This document shows, in pieces, positions 11,040 to 23,991 of a DNA stretch of 64,000 nucleotides. The notes beneath the pieces were generated by a model. The model saw only the letters and a list, made by a program, of their open reading frames with translations. It was not told the DNA's origin and did not search any database. A program made the translations under genes and the position numbers. The stretch is taken from the NCBI GenBank assembly GCA_019614645.1, contig JABWDB010000002.1:19581501-19645500 (forward strand), written 5' to 3'. Origin of the DNA: Stratiolaelaps scimitus. Its lineage: Eukaryota; Arthropoda; Arachnida; Mesostigmata; Laelapidae. The first letter of the stretch is position 1, and every line of letters starts with the position of its first letter.

Positions 11040-12940
11040 AATACGATGATGCTGTGTACTGCACCACAACAGTTGCTGAAGTCTCATAGCTGCAGTATGT
11101 TGTAGAGACACTCGAGTCGAATGATCTCTCCCTCTCGCTGTAGCAGGGCGATGATGATTTAGCCACCGCCGCCAACGCTGAGTTTCGATGGTAGGTAGCT
11201 GTGGCCAGTTGGCGGAACATAACATGCCGCTGGTGTTGCCTCCGCCTTTCCTGGAAGAGCTCAACGCGATGCGGCTCGATGCAATAGCGATCCTCCATCC
11301 ACCATCCGGAGTTGGATGCGCTCTCTGGCTTTTGCTGCGCGTGCACGCCACCTAGCTACGGCCTCGCCAGCGACTTCCACGGGGAAATTGTTCTCTTTGC
11401 TGAGTGCCGATGAGGCGGTGGCTGCTACAACGCACAGTGCGCGTACTCATATCATCGGGTTGGCAGAGTGGCTGGCGGCCACATTCATTCGACGATGAAT
11501 GCGGCCACTATCCGGGGAAATCGCAGTGGCATGTTCTTTCTCTCTTCGTCTTCGTTGTCCCAGTGCAATGGACAGCGAGAGGCCGGTCGGTGAAACCCGC
11601 TGAAACCAGCTGAAATTGTATACGTTGTGTGTGCGATTTACTTTTTTCGAGTTGTGCAAAGTCGGCGCGCGCGCGAGCGCGAGCACGCGCACGCATGAGC
11701 CATTGGCCATTGGCTTGGCCAGGCCAGAGCAGACCAAGACGAAGCGAAGGGGATCGTCAGACCCTGGCCAGATCACTTGCCGGCTCGTTGTTGCTGTCGC
11801 AGTACACACACCATGTATTATACCGGCCCCAGGTCCCTGTTGGCATGGCGGAAGCGGCCGAAACAGACGCGACGAACAATCGAATGTAGGTCAGTTGGGA
11901 TGGCCAGCGCTTCGACGATAGGAAGAGGATATATCAGGGAGGGAAGGGACAGTTAAGTCGGCGGCAACATTCCAGGAATCAAAATTCGGTCAAATGCCAA
12001 ATAATTTTGCACCATTTCGCACGGCGCTACGCCCGAGGACATGCAATGTGCGGGGATGGACGATAGGCGGCGTGCGAGGCGAACACGAAACGGGAGACAA
12101 TGACGGCATCAATAACGATACCACTGCTACGGACTCGTGGAATGAAAATAATAGCTGTTCGCTTCTTCTTGTTTCGAAAGAGGCGACAGATCGATGGATC
12201 TGTAGAGGAGAGGCGAGATGTATGAACGCCAGGCCGAGTTGGCGTCTCAATGAACGAGTTTCGAGTTGCTCGCGTTGCTAATTTTCTCTCCGTAACGCTA
12301 TCCAGCTCTGGGACGGGGGGGGGGCATAGATCGCTTGTACGGTCCGTTGTCCGAACGGTGAACTATCGCTGTATCGTGCTGAGCCACCGCGGACTCACAG
12401 ATACGTTCCAAACACAGTTATACGTTGAAACGAAGGCGACGAACTTGTCTCGACAGGATTGCAACCCGTGGAGGTTCGACGTTCGTTATGAAAACCACTG
12501 TGAACATCAGTATGAAACGGTTACTATGTTAATTTGAGAATATTAGTCTTCGATGTAAACATGAGTATTCATTGAGGCCGCATGCGATTTAGTTGTAGAA
12601 TAAACATAATAATGTCCTCTATATAGCTCTATATAGCGAATCATGGAGTGGTTTGTCACACGAACGACGCTTGTGTCAACCGCCAGCGTGGAAATAACCC
12701 GCTCTCGGAGATCTCTGCCGGTTTAGCAAACTGATGTAGACGTTTGAATTTGGCTCGAGCCTAGCAAGAGTTGGGTATGCTGTTAATGCGTCGTCTCCGA
12801 TGGCAATTCCTAGAACTGGCGAACGCTTTCGAAGACAGTTGAAACCAAAAGTGTTATACTCCTAAGAGAAATACTCCTTTATTATTAGGTAAGGAGGCCT
12901 TCATCGAAAACACAGATTGAGAAAATTTTCAGACTTACTC

Positions 12941-13075
12941 AGCGTGATGGCTTCGACGGCCAAGTCCATAAGTTGTAAAAGCCAGAAGCTGCAGAGTTCG
13001 AGGCTCGCTGTGTGATGATAACGTATAAGAGAACGTAAGCATTGTGCAAACTGCAGTTCGTTTAATAAACCAATA
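12941..13075 (+). repeat. tRNA-derived SINE-like element, second copy
   Basis: The A-box-like start AGCGTGATGGCTTCGACGG is followed 53 bases later by a B-box-like GAGTTCGAGGCTC, and 57 bases after that by the tail CTGCAGTTCGTTTAATAAAC. The copy at 58.52 kb has the same order with spacings of 54 and 58. The TATAAGAGAACGTAAGC block before the tail also matches. The head is tRNA-like; the tail may come from a partner LINE, but no such LINE is visible here. Confidence 0.72.
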
Positions 13076-13099
13076 CACCAATTTTTTGGAGCGAAATAA

Positions 13100-13500
13100 A
13101 TTCTAGACCTTCTTTATCCTATTGTAAATGTTTCACTATATATTATACAATGTAATGTTATGAGCGTCAATATTATAGGGACGAATAGTTCATGGCTTTC
13201 ATGCTTTGAAGAATGCATATGTATAGTATAGTGAATCTTGCTATTTTGTATGCTTTGAAATACGAGTGGACTTACGAGTTCTTTGTTATGTTAGTTTGTA
13301 ATTCCTAGCTATGTCAATATTCATATCTTTGGATGCTTGTGGTATATATCCGCTCGTAAGGAATACTTATTGGTTAATCTTTTAAGAATACCTTGCTATT
13401 CATGCGACCTCCAGGGTCAACCATCATCTAGCAAATATTTCCAAGGCTTTGGCCATGATTTAGAAGCCACCGAATCATACGTATAGAAGGCTGTTATTAT
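13100..13500. other. AT-rich non-coding DNA
   Basis: Stop-rich on both strands. No gene or repeat could be supported. Confidence 0.5.
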
Positions 13501-14109
13501 TCTATGTGGGGAGCAGTTAATAACGAGGCCCTATATAGACAAGGTAAAGCTTTGCAACTAAAACTTCTAGGTGAGGTTGCTAAGAAAAAAATTTCAACTG
13601 GCTGCCGAGGTTGCATAACTCGTGCTAGATCGCAGGACCATAGCCAGCCTGAGAAGTGTCCCGGCTGCATCTTTCGACTCGTTGGCGCACTCGAACCTTG
13701 AATTACGCCAACACCATAGGATGCATCAATATGCTGCATGCTTCTAGGGGTAGCATTTCATATTCGCCAGGTCAACGGACGAGACTTAGCATCCATCCGC
13801 ACGCTGCGGGGACTTATGCAGGTAACGCGCATATGAACGGGCGCGTCCACACGAAGGCGGGCGCGGTCTTTCGCTGGTTTCACTTTTTGTAGCCCCTAAC
13901 TCCGTCCCGTCGCAACCACCCACGAATGAGGCTAGCTGGACCCCCACCCGACCTCTTGCCTGTCCCCCGATGTCTTCTCTCCCTCATGAGACATCTCGGT
14001 GTTCGCCACACCCACAGGGACTACTCGCAACACTACGAAGAAGTATGCATCTCCCCGTGCCACTCGTGCCCGAAGAGCTGTCCCCTTCTGTCGGCGGGGA
14101 TAGTGCGTT

Positions 14110-15081
14110 CGAGCAGCAGCAGCAGCAGCGACGTTGCGGCAATTGTTTTTAGGGGTCATCGGGGGTTACTTAACCGGGATGGAACAGGGGGTGGGGTAGG
14201 ACCAGAACATTGGGGGATCAACGGCAGGCCCACACACACACACACTCGTGCACATGCACTCAGAGGCATATAGACAGACATGCGGAAGGTGAAAGTGGCA
14301 TTTTTTGGCATTTGCTGGCGGCGAGAATTTTCTCAGCTAAGAATCAACGACCCTGCGACGGCTCAGACAGTTCAAGCCGCGGCGGTGGCGGCGGTGGTCA
14401 CCGAAGCTGCGGTGGATGTGGACTAGGAAGTCTTCGCGATGCTGCGTGGGTGTGGACCGGGGGAGATCTTTCGTTTCAAAACGATCGCACGCCGATGCAA
14501 GAAGAGGGTGCGGCTGGCATGGGCCAGGATGGCGACGGTAGGTTGGCCGTTAGACTAGAGAGGACGGCGATGAGGAACGCCGCCGAGAAGGGAGCGGCCA
14601 TAGTAGCGAAGAAAGGCAGAGGGCGATACGGCGTTCTCCTAGAGGAAAACAAGGCGCGGCCCGTGATGATGGTGCTCGCGCCGGTGCTGGAGCTGACGCT
14701 GCTTGAGGACAACAACTCCAGCAGCAGCAGCAGGAGCACCAGCAGGCGTGGGCAGGACCACATAAGCAGTAGGAGCATAGCGGAGCGACGGCAGAAGCGA
14801 GCGCAAGATCGAGCCATCGGAGCGAAGAGCAGGAGTCGTCTAGTCGGCCGTCTGGACTCGCAAGATAAATCGCAATAGTTTGCGAAATGTTAAGATTCAA
14901 ATTTCGAAGCCGAACAACACACGACGCACATCAGCCGACGACTTTTGAGAGTCTAGCGACGAGGGATCTGTGCTGCTGCTGCTGCTGCTGTTGCTAAACG
15001 CGATGGGTCTGGCCAGCTCTCGTATTGTTCCCAATCGCTGCTGCTGCCGCCGCTGTTGTTGTTATTGTTGTTGTTGTTGTT
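14110..15081. repeat. cluster of CAG/CTG, CA and GTT tracts
   Basis: CAG units at about 14116-14131, (CA)n at 14231-14245, GGC/GGT units near 14385, CAG units near 14730, CTG units at 14971-14990 and GTT units at about 15054-15081. Between them a 222-codon plus-strand frame (14210-14878) stays open, but its composition follows these repeats and both strands are equally open. It is not called as a gene. Confidence 0.75.
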
Positions 15082-15718
15082 ATATTTCGCATTATGTGTT
15101 GTTTTGCGCTTTCGTTAGAAGTACGAACATAGGAACTAAAACGCCTATAATCTTTGGTCCGAATCTAAACGAAGGCAGCCCGCCAGCAAAAGCTGTTTGA
15201 GACAGAGACGGAACGCTCGGTCAGAGATGACTTTCGACTTCAGAGTGTGATTCATATGTTGAAGTTCGGGAATGAAGAAAAAATCGAAGCTGTGTGAGAT
15301 CGGGCAGTTACCAGCGACATGTTGCAAGGGAGAGAATTACTATGATACAGTTAGCAATGTATTGTATATAGTGTCACGCAGCAACTTCGATTTGGCTGGC
15401 GCAGTGAGATGATCAGAGCTGGACGAAGTTGACAATTCCATTTGACGAAGCCACCGCAATAGTCCATGCATGATCGTACACACCAACACGGAGTACGTCA
15501 AGACTTGCCCTATCTGCTAGCATAATTTTCAACACCGAATTGTGAATGATCAAGAGAAAGATATCAAATATTCTATTAACATATTTTGCCAAGGGATGAC
15601 CGTGGAAAATTCGTATTATTGAGTGTACATTCAACCATCGAGAATATTCGACATGTATGTATGCGCTTTTTCAGTAGGCCTATAACGCAGTAAGACAGAG
15701 AAGCTATAAGAAAGCCAA

Positions 15719-15734
15719 ATATATATATATATAT
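15719..15734. repeat. (TA)n microsatellite
   Basis: Eight TA units. Confidence 0.9.
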
Positions 15735-16017
15735 GTGGCTGAACAGTTAATCGAAATGATAGTAAACTCCATCCTCAGATCGCCCGTCAATATGAGCAGC
15801 CATTACCTTGTTTATATGAAAATGCTGCAAGTCAGACATTGTCCTAAATGCAGCCATTTGATCGTAGCTTATATCATGAAATGTATGGAAAATACTGCTA
15901 CTCCGTTCTGTGATATCAGACAGATATAACATAGCTTCTAAGGCAAGGTTTTCTGTTAAGGTTAGGTAGCGTATCGCCCACGATTAAAATTTACCAGAGG
16001 TCCAGCACTGACCAGAA

Positions 16018-16057
16018 CCCTGCAATCAAACAAATCCGCCCTGCAATCAAACAAATC
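16018..16057. repeat. 19-base tandem duplication
   Basis: CCCTGCAATCAAACAAATC occurs at 16018-16036 and again, unchanged, at 16039-16057 (period 21). A perfect recent duplication by slippage or repair is the simplest reading. Confidence 0.92.
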
Positions 16058-16235
16058 ATAGGCGCATTTATCACGCGATAAGTGCTCCTCGGAGTGTTTT
16101 GGCCTTCACGGCTGAACGCGTAGCCTATCCCACACCCAATTCACATAAACGTTCCGAATCATCAAACGGAATTACTACCGAAACCAACGAACGTAACGCA
16201 ATTCGTTTCCCCACTTAACACGTTAGCCCTTACAG

Positions 16236-16511
16236 CTAGTGCTGTTGCAACTGTAGGTAGAGTGAGTCACGGGTCAGCCACAGCGCGAACGCGCCCTTGA
16301 AAGGGTCCACTCCCATAAACTCAGCCGGCCGCTCCCAGCTGCTATCGGTCAGAATGGCCGGCGGCCCAGTGAAGTGGCTTGAAGCGTGGGCGACAACGAG
16401 GATCACGATCAGCAGCCTACACAACGAGGTAACACAAATGAAAGAACGAGAAAGACCAGCCTGGGACTTTCTAACCGTCTCGAATTCCCCGTTCCACCAC
16501 GGACGCTTCAT
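16236..16511 (-). CDS. candidate small secreted or membrane protein / first exon
   Basis: From the ATG at 16511 (context ATATCGATGA) the minus strand reads 91 codons to TAG. The N-terminus is basic (MKRPWWNGEF), a hydrophobic stretch CRLLIVILVVAHASS covers about residues 31-45, then a polar part contains DSSWERPAEFMGVDPFKGAF and ends LYLQLQQH. This is the layout of a signal peptide or signal anchor. Third positions favour G/C. A GTAAGG donor lies just after the TAG, but splicing there would keep the stop. The reverse strand is open over 16297-16548 too. No family is recognised. Confidence 0.3.
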   Translation of the reverse strand: MKRPWWNGEFETVRKSQAGLSRSFICVTSLCRLLIVILVVAHASSHFTGPPAILTDSSWERPAEFMGVDPFKGAFALWLTRDSLYLQLQQH

Positions 16512-16856
16512 CGATATTTGGCTGGACACAACTGCCATTGCCCAATAGCATGAGGCGCTCGAAGACGATCGCCAGACCTCGCCAGTGACACTTCAACCGC
16601 ATTACCTTCGATCCGATCGACGCTAGATCGATGCACTGTTATGGGCTACACTAAATGTAATCTAACCAGCATAGCAAGCATAGGCACTAACCAGCGACCA
16701 GATCCCCCAATTACTGGTCTACCTCTCCGTCTCTCTCTCTCCCTCCCTCTCTCTAACTGACCAACAGTCTTTCTTTCAAATGAGCGAAAATTTCCGCAGA
16801 AGAGTAGAATAACACCTTCTGTCACCGCGAACCCATGGACAGCCCATGCACACTAG

Positions 16857-16873
16857 ATATATATATATATATA
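16857..16873. repeat. (TA)n microsatellite
   Basis: About eight TA units, followed by CA/CG-rich sequence. Confidence 0.9.
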
Positions 16874-17791
16874 GACACACGCACGCATGCCCGCGTGCGT
16901 GTGTGCCAGTGTTCGTATGTACTATATGTAAGTGTCGGCCTTCGTTGCACCGCCACATGGAAGGCTCTCACCGTCCGAGCCTTTTTACTCACTTTCCTTC
17001 GGCTTTTTGAGATCATGCGTTTAACTGATCGCAGACCACCGTCCAGGCAGACCCACTGACCGAGAGACGACAGACCAGCGGGCGGACACCATTGCTGGCT
17101 AACTCGGCACAGCCCTCGAACGCGGTGAGCCACCGGCTCGATTTTGCAACGGAGTCCAGCAGTGCCTTGACCTTGGCACGTCCATCACACCCGCCACCGT
17201 TGAAGTAACCCTCCTGACCGATGGGCAGAACGCACAAACGAACAGCCGAGCGGAGGCCTCAGATGCTCTCAGCGAGCTGATAGAGTTTAGGATGCGAACG
17301 CTAAGAGCGCCGATAGAGCTTGTCTAGTGGCAGAGCTTCGAGACGGCAGGAAAATAAACGAAGAAGGTATCATGGGTAAAAGTGAAAATCGATCGCGACT
17401 ATGACGACGACGACGATGACGATCCACTCTTCCTTCCAATGCAACGTTCAACTTGGCGACTTGGACAGCCGTACATGAGCCATTAGCAATGAGCCGGCAC
17501 CGGATCTCTATCTCTTCCTCTCTCGCTTTGTCGTTCTTGCTTCGCCAGGCTCGTTGGTCGATCGGGATGATCATGGGTGGCGATCTGTTGTATCCTCTGT
17601 TTTAATGGCCAGCACAGTGCCAGCAGACATGGATAGATGCGGCTCTGGTGGTGAGATGAACGACCAGTTGGAGTTGACGGCAGGTCTCGGAAGTGAAACG
17701 AACTTATATAGCCGGTAACCATGTGGTGTAACTATGAGAAGAAGTTTAATTTACTATTCAATACTGCCCCGTATACTACACATACACACAC

Positions 17792-17812
17792 ATATATATA
17801 TATATATATATA
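17792..17812. repeat. (CA)n/(TA)n compound microsatellite
   Basis: A CA run passes into about ten TA units. Confidence 0.92.
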
Positions 17813-17899
17813 TGCTTGTTCCAGCAATACACTGCTTGAGTCCAAGAAGCGGATATAGATGCTATTATATGTATAGGCTGGTTGGTATGAATATAAAAA

Positions 17900-18330
17900 A
17901 AAAATCACCACTTATTTATTATCAGCAACCTTCTAAATTGTGGAAGCAATGCAGCGAGTAATGAGATAATATTAAAATCCCATGAAAACTCATTAATATC
18001 AATCCAACAAAAAAAACTCATCGAATTTTACAAGGTCTCATAAGATGTAGAAAATAGCATAATCAGTCACGTCATAACGTGGCACAATATGTTAACAATA
18101 ACAGCGACCACAACAGGTCCGGTGTGATCTTACACAGACAAGGACGTTTCGCGGCACGGCCATAGAGGCATGGCTACGTCTTGTAAGGTTCTGTCAACGG
18201 TTGATTGTTTTTCAATCGTGGGAAATAAACATGACTTATATACTTTATGCATCTTTCTCGTAGGTCACCACACAAACACATTAATGACCCGAATTCGCCA
18301 TTGCGTTTTATTGGTTTTTAATTATAGAAA
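17900..18330. other. AT-rich non-coding DNA
   Basis: Stop-rich with several A runs. Nothing supportable seen. Confidence 0.45.
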
Positions 18331-18390
18331 GCGTACTAGCACGTTACTACGTTGCGCTGTAACAGTTGCAGTTCCGTTAATAAACCACAC
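18331..18390 (+). repeat. SINE-like 3' tail, truncated copy
   Basis: TTGCAGTTCCGTTAATAAAC at 18366-18385 matches the tail of the SINE-like family at 1302, 13051 and 58631. No A- or B-box sits at the expected distance upstream, so this is a 5'-truncated copy or an independent copy of the tail module. Confidence 0.5.
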
Positions 18391-19017
18391 GTTGTATTGT
18401 ATAGAATCGTATAGACAGTGGATACTGGAGTACCAATAGTTGGTTATTGAAAAACAAATAACTAAACCCAACTCCGCGAAAGCTAACTCACTGTACAGTC
18501 AACACATAAATGACCATAATAGATGCACTCAGATCAACTTCATCCGGCCCTAATCGTGTCCAGATTCTGAACAACTTAACCAGATGCTATCGGAAAATCG
18601 ATGTCATCCAACGCTTTCTTTATTTCTGCGCGTTTCGAGTCATTTTTTAATTATCAACAGCCATTATTGTAGTAAGTGTCTTTCATTCAATGCTCACTTA
18701 CACAATTTACAGGTTCGGTGTTCTTCTCTCTCTCTCTCTTTCTCTTTTTAATGCTATTTATTTTCTGAGTCGATCTCTATCTATGTATCTCCTCCACTTC
18801 CCCCCCCCCCCATTTCTGTCATTCGCCCCGACAGCTTCTGGTAATGGTGTTCGTGCGTAGGCGGCAGTTGTAGTAGTGACGGAAAAACCAGTAAACCCTT
18901 CCCACGGCCCAAAACCTCGTGGCTGTCCGTTCGGATATGGACCTCTCCACTCCACTTGTGCGGCGCCTCCTGACAGACCCACCTCTGTGAGCGTTGACCA
19001 CTAGATGGGCCGTCGCA

Positions 19018-19018
19018 A

Positions 19019-19049
<31 letters not shown>

Positions 19050-19086
19050 GTTCATGTGTATATCTGTACGTGTGTGTGTGTGTGTG
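19018..19086. repeat. (TA)n and (GT)n microsatellites
   Basis: TA array at 19018-19043 and GT array at about 19071-19086, separated by a TATG/CATG-rich spacer. Confidence 0.9.
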
Positions 19087-19671
19087 CTGTCTGGTTAGCT
19101 GCTGCCTGTTCATTTATCCTTTAGCGCTCCTGAGCTAAGCGACTGGTCAGAAGAGGGACCGTGTTCGTTACCGCTTCTGGGGCTACGGGCCGGTCAGCCT
19201 TCTCTCTAGCTCATCGTCAGCTAGAGAAGAAGCTTGTTTGGCATTTATTTACCGCTGCCACCGTTGCTGCTGTCGGTGCTGTTGCTTACTTCCTGGTTTG
19301 ACTGGCCACCGGCTTCGGCTCCGCAGCTCCTCCAGCTCATGTCGATGCTCAGACGTTTGACGACGCTGTTCTCTCGTGTGCGTCCTTCGTCGTTGTCGCC
19401 GACGCAGCCTTCCCACACAAGACCGATTCAATGCGATGCTGCTGAAGTAAAGGGTGGCCTCTGCCTTTGAATCGATCTCTCTCTCTCTCTCCTTTGGGCT
19501 TATTATTGTCGCTTCTTTGACCGCCGCTGGACTCTGAGACAGGTGCCCCTCAACGCGGTAGAGGGTGAAGAGAGATTCCGTACGGATAGCTAGCATACGT
19601 CGAACATCGAATCTGTTGTCTGATGCTGATCGACGAACGCACGCCTTTAAGGTTATAATACCTTAAATAAA

Positions 19672-19722
19672 ATTTTCGGGCTGACTCACAGCCAACATTG
19701 AACGTCCATGGCACTGCTTTAC
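19672..19722 (+). repeat. dispersed repeat Rep-A
   Basis: TTTTCGGGCTGACTCACAG leads into CCAACATTGAACGTCCATGG and CACTGCTTTA. Matches the copies at 1.92, 20.78 and 48.2 kb. Confidence 0.6.
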
Positions 19723-20433
19723 TCGGCTATAATACCTTAGTGCATATGCATTGTGTGTCGAGTTTTGGTGTTCTGGCGTGTGGGCAAAACGACGCTATTG
19801 TATGCTCGAGTTTCGAAACTCGTCTCTCGTCGAAGGTATATCAAGGGTTGACAAAGGAGACGATCGAGATGATATGTTTCAGTTCGGGGGAGGAACGGAA
19901 TCGTAGGAAACAGCCGCTCCACCCTCTCTCGGTGCTAACCCGTTTACTGTTGGCGGGTGCTCAGAGCCTGCTTCTGGCTTCCATCTGGTTCTTGATGTGG
20001 TACCTCGTCGTCGTGCTGGTGAACTGTGGGAACGGGGTGACCCTGCAGCGGACACCTCGTCATGCGGCATGATACAACAATGAGCAACCAGGAACGAGGA
20101 ACCAGGACATGACACCGGCGATAGCATAACATAACGCATGGCAATCTCTATCGTACAGCACCGAGCATTCAGCATGGAGCGCGAATCGAAGCACGCCGGA
20201 CTTAGAAAACCAGCGCGTTCGTCTGCCGCCGACGACGATCAAAATCGGGGTCAGAGAGTCGATCCGGGATCTGGCTGCCCATCGCAGGTGATGATCAGAT
20301 GACCGCCGGAAATCGCCCACGACCTACAAAACGTTTTGATGATCTGAGGTGGCTCGTGCTTCGCCATCATGGGGTCGTCACGTTAATCCCTTCATCACGA
20401 TGGACGATAGTCGACAGAATGACGAGTAATGTG

Positions 20434-20435
<2 letters not shown>

Positions 20436-20492
<57 letters not shown>

Positions 20493-20497
20493 TATAC
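20436..20497. repeat. long (TA)n array
   Basis: About 30 TA units with one TATG interruption near 20474; the longest dinucleotide array in the window. Confidence 0.95.
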
Positions 20498-20755
20498 ATT
20501 CTACTGGATGCTAATAACAAAGTTCGAATTGAATGGAAAACCGAATAAAGACAAGTCTGCTAGGTAGCTTGGTCAATTTGTTAACTTGGGAATCATGCGT
20601 GGATTATATATAATGAACACTAGTTAGTTGCGTTCATGCATACAGCCACCTTGTTCTAGACAAACGAAGATGTCGGTAACGCCGATCTTGTCTATCTTGC
20701 CATAAATTTATGGCGAGACAGACACTGCTCAAGCCCATATCCAAAGGTGGGGTCT

Positions 20756-20838
20756 TATATATATATATATATATATACTCACAGCCATCATTTAGCATCC
20801 ACGGTACTGCTTTCGGCATGTGCAACGGTGTGGGTCAT
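20756..20838 (+). repeat. (TA)n array abutting a Rep-A copy
   Basis: The TA array at 20756-20777 joins directly to CTCACAGCCATCATTTAGC, CACGGTACTGCTTTCGGC and TGCAACGGTGTGGGTC. The core shares the Rep-A order seen at 1.92 kb, including the TGCAACGG end. The array replaces the normal TTTTCGGGCTGA start. Confidence 0.6.
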
Positions 20839-21759
20839 TTACTCATTTGGCAGCTGGTATGAATATTCGCAGCACATCAATACTTTCTGGTCCATCGTCA
20901 TCACCGTTCACTGTGTAGGCTCGGTGACAGACTAAAGGTTTCTATAGAACTAATGTCTACAGGTCAGCTGCAGCCCCCAAGGATCAGTTATCCTTCTCCA
21001 CATAATATATCGATAGTCGTGGCAGACGATAGCAATCAGATCATCGATCTATGTTAGTGGGTGAGTCCCTGAAGAGAAATAGCGCGTCACAATACGCGGG
21101 GCAAAATGCAATCTGAGGGACTGGCGGCTAAGACCTCGCTCCGGTGGGGGATCAGCCTGCCGTGCGGGTAGATGGGCCTTCGTCGCCTTCGTACCGAGGG
21201 CGAAGATGAAGAAGGGTTGATCTCAGCTTTCAGATGCCTGATTATCGATAGAGGCAGACATTCAACGATCACAATACATCGCAGGGTGAGAGCTGGCATA
21301 ACCCGCATTCCCATGAGGTCAGTGGTCTGCGGACATCACATGGAAGGGTTAGAAAGAAATCTCGAATCGCATAAGCAGGCGGCCAGCAGCCAGATTTCAG
21401 ACGCATCGCCGTTGGTTCGGAGAAATATTTCTCAGCCAACGAACTCAGCGCAATAATCGAATGAGTTATGTTATCGTGCGGGCACGAGCAATGCAATTCT
21501 TTGTTTTGCATTTTATCAGACCACCTCAAGATCTATTGGCTCGGTTGATGGGTGTATTTTGGCACGTACAAACGTACATCAGCTTGTTTCAACTCTACGA
21601 CGTTTAATAGGAGCCCCTGGGAGCGAGCGATGTTAGGCTCGAACAAGCCGCTGGATTAATCGGCGATCGTATAGGTCCGAAAGAAGTTTTAAAGCCTAGC
21701 GTGAATGTGATTAATTTCTGGTGAGGGGAAACTAAACACTATGATACTGAAGCGTCACC

Positions 21760-21833
21760 ATGACTGAGAGCATTCGAGGTGGCTTGTACAGGTATAAACA
21801 ATCACTGTTTGCCAGTGATGTTTGTAATATATC
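21760..21833 (+). CDS. weak candidate initial exon
   Basis: ATG in GTCACCATGA context opens 24 codons (MTESIRGGLYRYKQSL...) that reach ATATC|GTAAGTC, a full-consensus donor, in phase 2. Start context and donor are both good, but the exon is short and nothing downstream is recognised. Confidence 0.15.
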
Positions 21834-21839
21834 GTAAGT

Positions 21840-22530
21840 CTTTGCCGCTTGTTAAATTCAGTTGTTATTGTTATTACTGATACTGTTAATATTCTTCCCT
21901 CGATCATTAGTGGTGTCTTATCACGAATGAGTTTCTCATTTCTTCTTTTGCTTGCTGGTGCGAATTAATGACCTCCGTCCATCAGAATTCGAAGGAATAC
22001 ATGGCTAAGTACATTGTAACGTTTCAACCTATACTGACCGGTACTCGACAACAGCGCTTACTGTAACCTGTAAATTTATAGAAATCTGAGATCGTTGAGT
22101 ACATACAATTTTTCCCAATGCCCTTCGTTCTCCTATTCAACAGCAAAGCCACACCCAACCTAATCGTTTCAATATCAAAGTCTCATCTCACTCCCGTGCG
22201 AATAGCACGGGTGAGTTGAAAATGTTCTACTAATTCCCTTTACTGTTTACCAGTCCACATTGCGATTGTTTGTCGCCGAAATGTGATAGAGCTCGCTCTG
22301 TAGTCGTCTGTGGTTCGACCTTCGTTTCGTCTATGGTATTCCACCTCAACTTCAGCCATCGCTCAAACATCGCCCAACCTTGAGAGCCTCATTTTCTGAC
22401 CTCCTCCTCCTCCTGCCACTCGTTCACCCTATGGTTGAAGCTTAGGACGACAGTAGAACTTGGCTGAAAGTCGATTAGGCAACTCGGTCCAAGTGAAGAT
22501 GAGACAACCAGCAGCAAAACAACAACCACC
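21840..22530. other. no supportable gene
   Basis: Stop-rich in all frames, no repeats of note. Confidence 0.4.
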
Positions 22531-23969
22531 TGGGCGATTCTTTGACCCTAATATATAGGGATATACAAGTGTGTCTATCTGTTGGATGGCACGCACTTTG
22601 CACGTTTGCTTTTCCGGCCGCTGCTACTGCTCAGATTGTGGCCTGCCACAACGCTTTCATTCGGTATCGTCCACCTATTGCTCACACTCGCTCAGTCTAT
22701 GTCCATTCCTCACTCTATCTCTCTCTCTCTCGATTTATCTTTCGTTTGAGGAAGATGTGAAGGAAAATCGGTCCAAGGACGCGGCCCTCTGTGACATAAT
22801 GCACTGGGTCAGTGTTACCAACAGACGACAGGTCGCGTAAGCGGCAGCAGCGGCAGCAGCAGCAGCACGCTCTCGGTGGACCCATCGTCGTTGTCGAGAC
22901 GAGTGTTTCGTCCCCGGCAGCCGCCGATGGTGGAACCCTTCTTTTCTCGGTCAGAGTTCGCGCGCCGAGGTTGCCATCACCGGCGCGGGCATGGTGTTGC
23001 TGCCTGCCCGAGCTCGCTGAGGTCCGTTGGCAGCCAGCTGGACCGTCCGGGTTGACAACGGTTAGCTGCGGGTTAGCTCTGGCCTATGGGAATAGCAGGC
23101 ACCGCCGTTGGCTTGCTGGCTGGAGGGAAGAACCGAAGGCAGATAGCCTGGCTGACAAAAACCTACAAACCGACTGCGCGGCCGCGCACTGATCGTTCGC
23201 GGTGCCTCGGCAGTTGCGGTTTCGCAGTGATGTCGTTCGTTGTAGAGCTTTCGACAGTCAGTAGAACGTACATGTCTCATAGGCAATGAGAAGCATGGAA
23301 GGAAGAAGTCCTAGGTCATAGGGCAACGGACATCAGATGGGGCGAACCAGCTCATACGGCTGCTATTACGACGACAACAACAACCACCACCAGCCGCAGC
23401 AACAGTTTCTACATTGTCGCTGTTGTTGATGTTGTTGTTGTTGTTATTGTCGTTATTGCTGGTTGTTGTTGGTGCTGTTGCTGCTGCTGCGGATGAAGCC
23501 GAAACGTTTGCCCACACGGTGGCAAGGGTGAAGCTGGGGCCGCAGGTTAGCAGCTCGAGTAAAGACCCTCGTCGGCTGCGGGCCCCCTGGCGCAACAGCA
23601 TGTTGCATAGGCCCAACCAATGTCCTGCAGGGCAGTGCTTATTTGACACCTACAGCTTGACCAGTTAGCATGAAGCAGTTTCGAGTACGTGGCTGAGGGG
23701 CGAACGTGCAGCTGAGGTGAGGAAGGAAGTTATCTACCTCTCGACAAGATACGCGTCAGTGGGGACCTACTTGAGAAGTGAGCAAAAGGCTGGACATGTG
23801 TGCAGCCTTGGCGACCTGCCAACTAGAGTGTTACTGTGTTGTGTGTGTCGCTGTGTTAGGCAATTTTACGGACGTATAGATTATACCTTTTCGGATTTTT
23901 GTGCGAGAACTCCTATGGCGTGAATCACTGGACTTGTACCCTCAGTTTTCGCTGAGTATTTGAGCATCC

Positions 23970-23991
23970 ATATATATATATATATATATAC
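23970..23991. repeat. (TA)n microsatellite
   Basis: About eleven TA units. Confidence 0.93.

Noticed and set aside
13681..13712. inverted repeat GTTGGCG...CGCCAAC around a B-box-like sequence
   Set aside because: Loop of 18 bases is too short for a tRNA and no A-box is present; a 7-base match is expected by chance.
14210..14878. 222-codon plus-strand ORF, the longest in the window
   Set aside because: Its composition follows CA, GGC, GAG and CAG repeats, both strands are open, and no domain or splice signal supports it.
20436..20497. regularly repeated array as a possible CRISPR or satellite
   Set aside because: It is a simple TA dinucleotide array without spacers; the context is eukaryotic.
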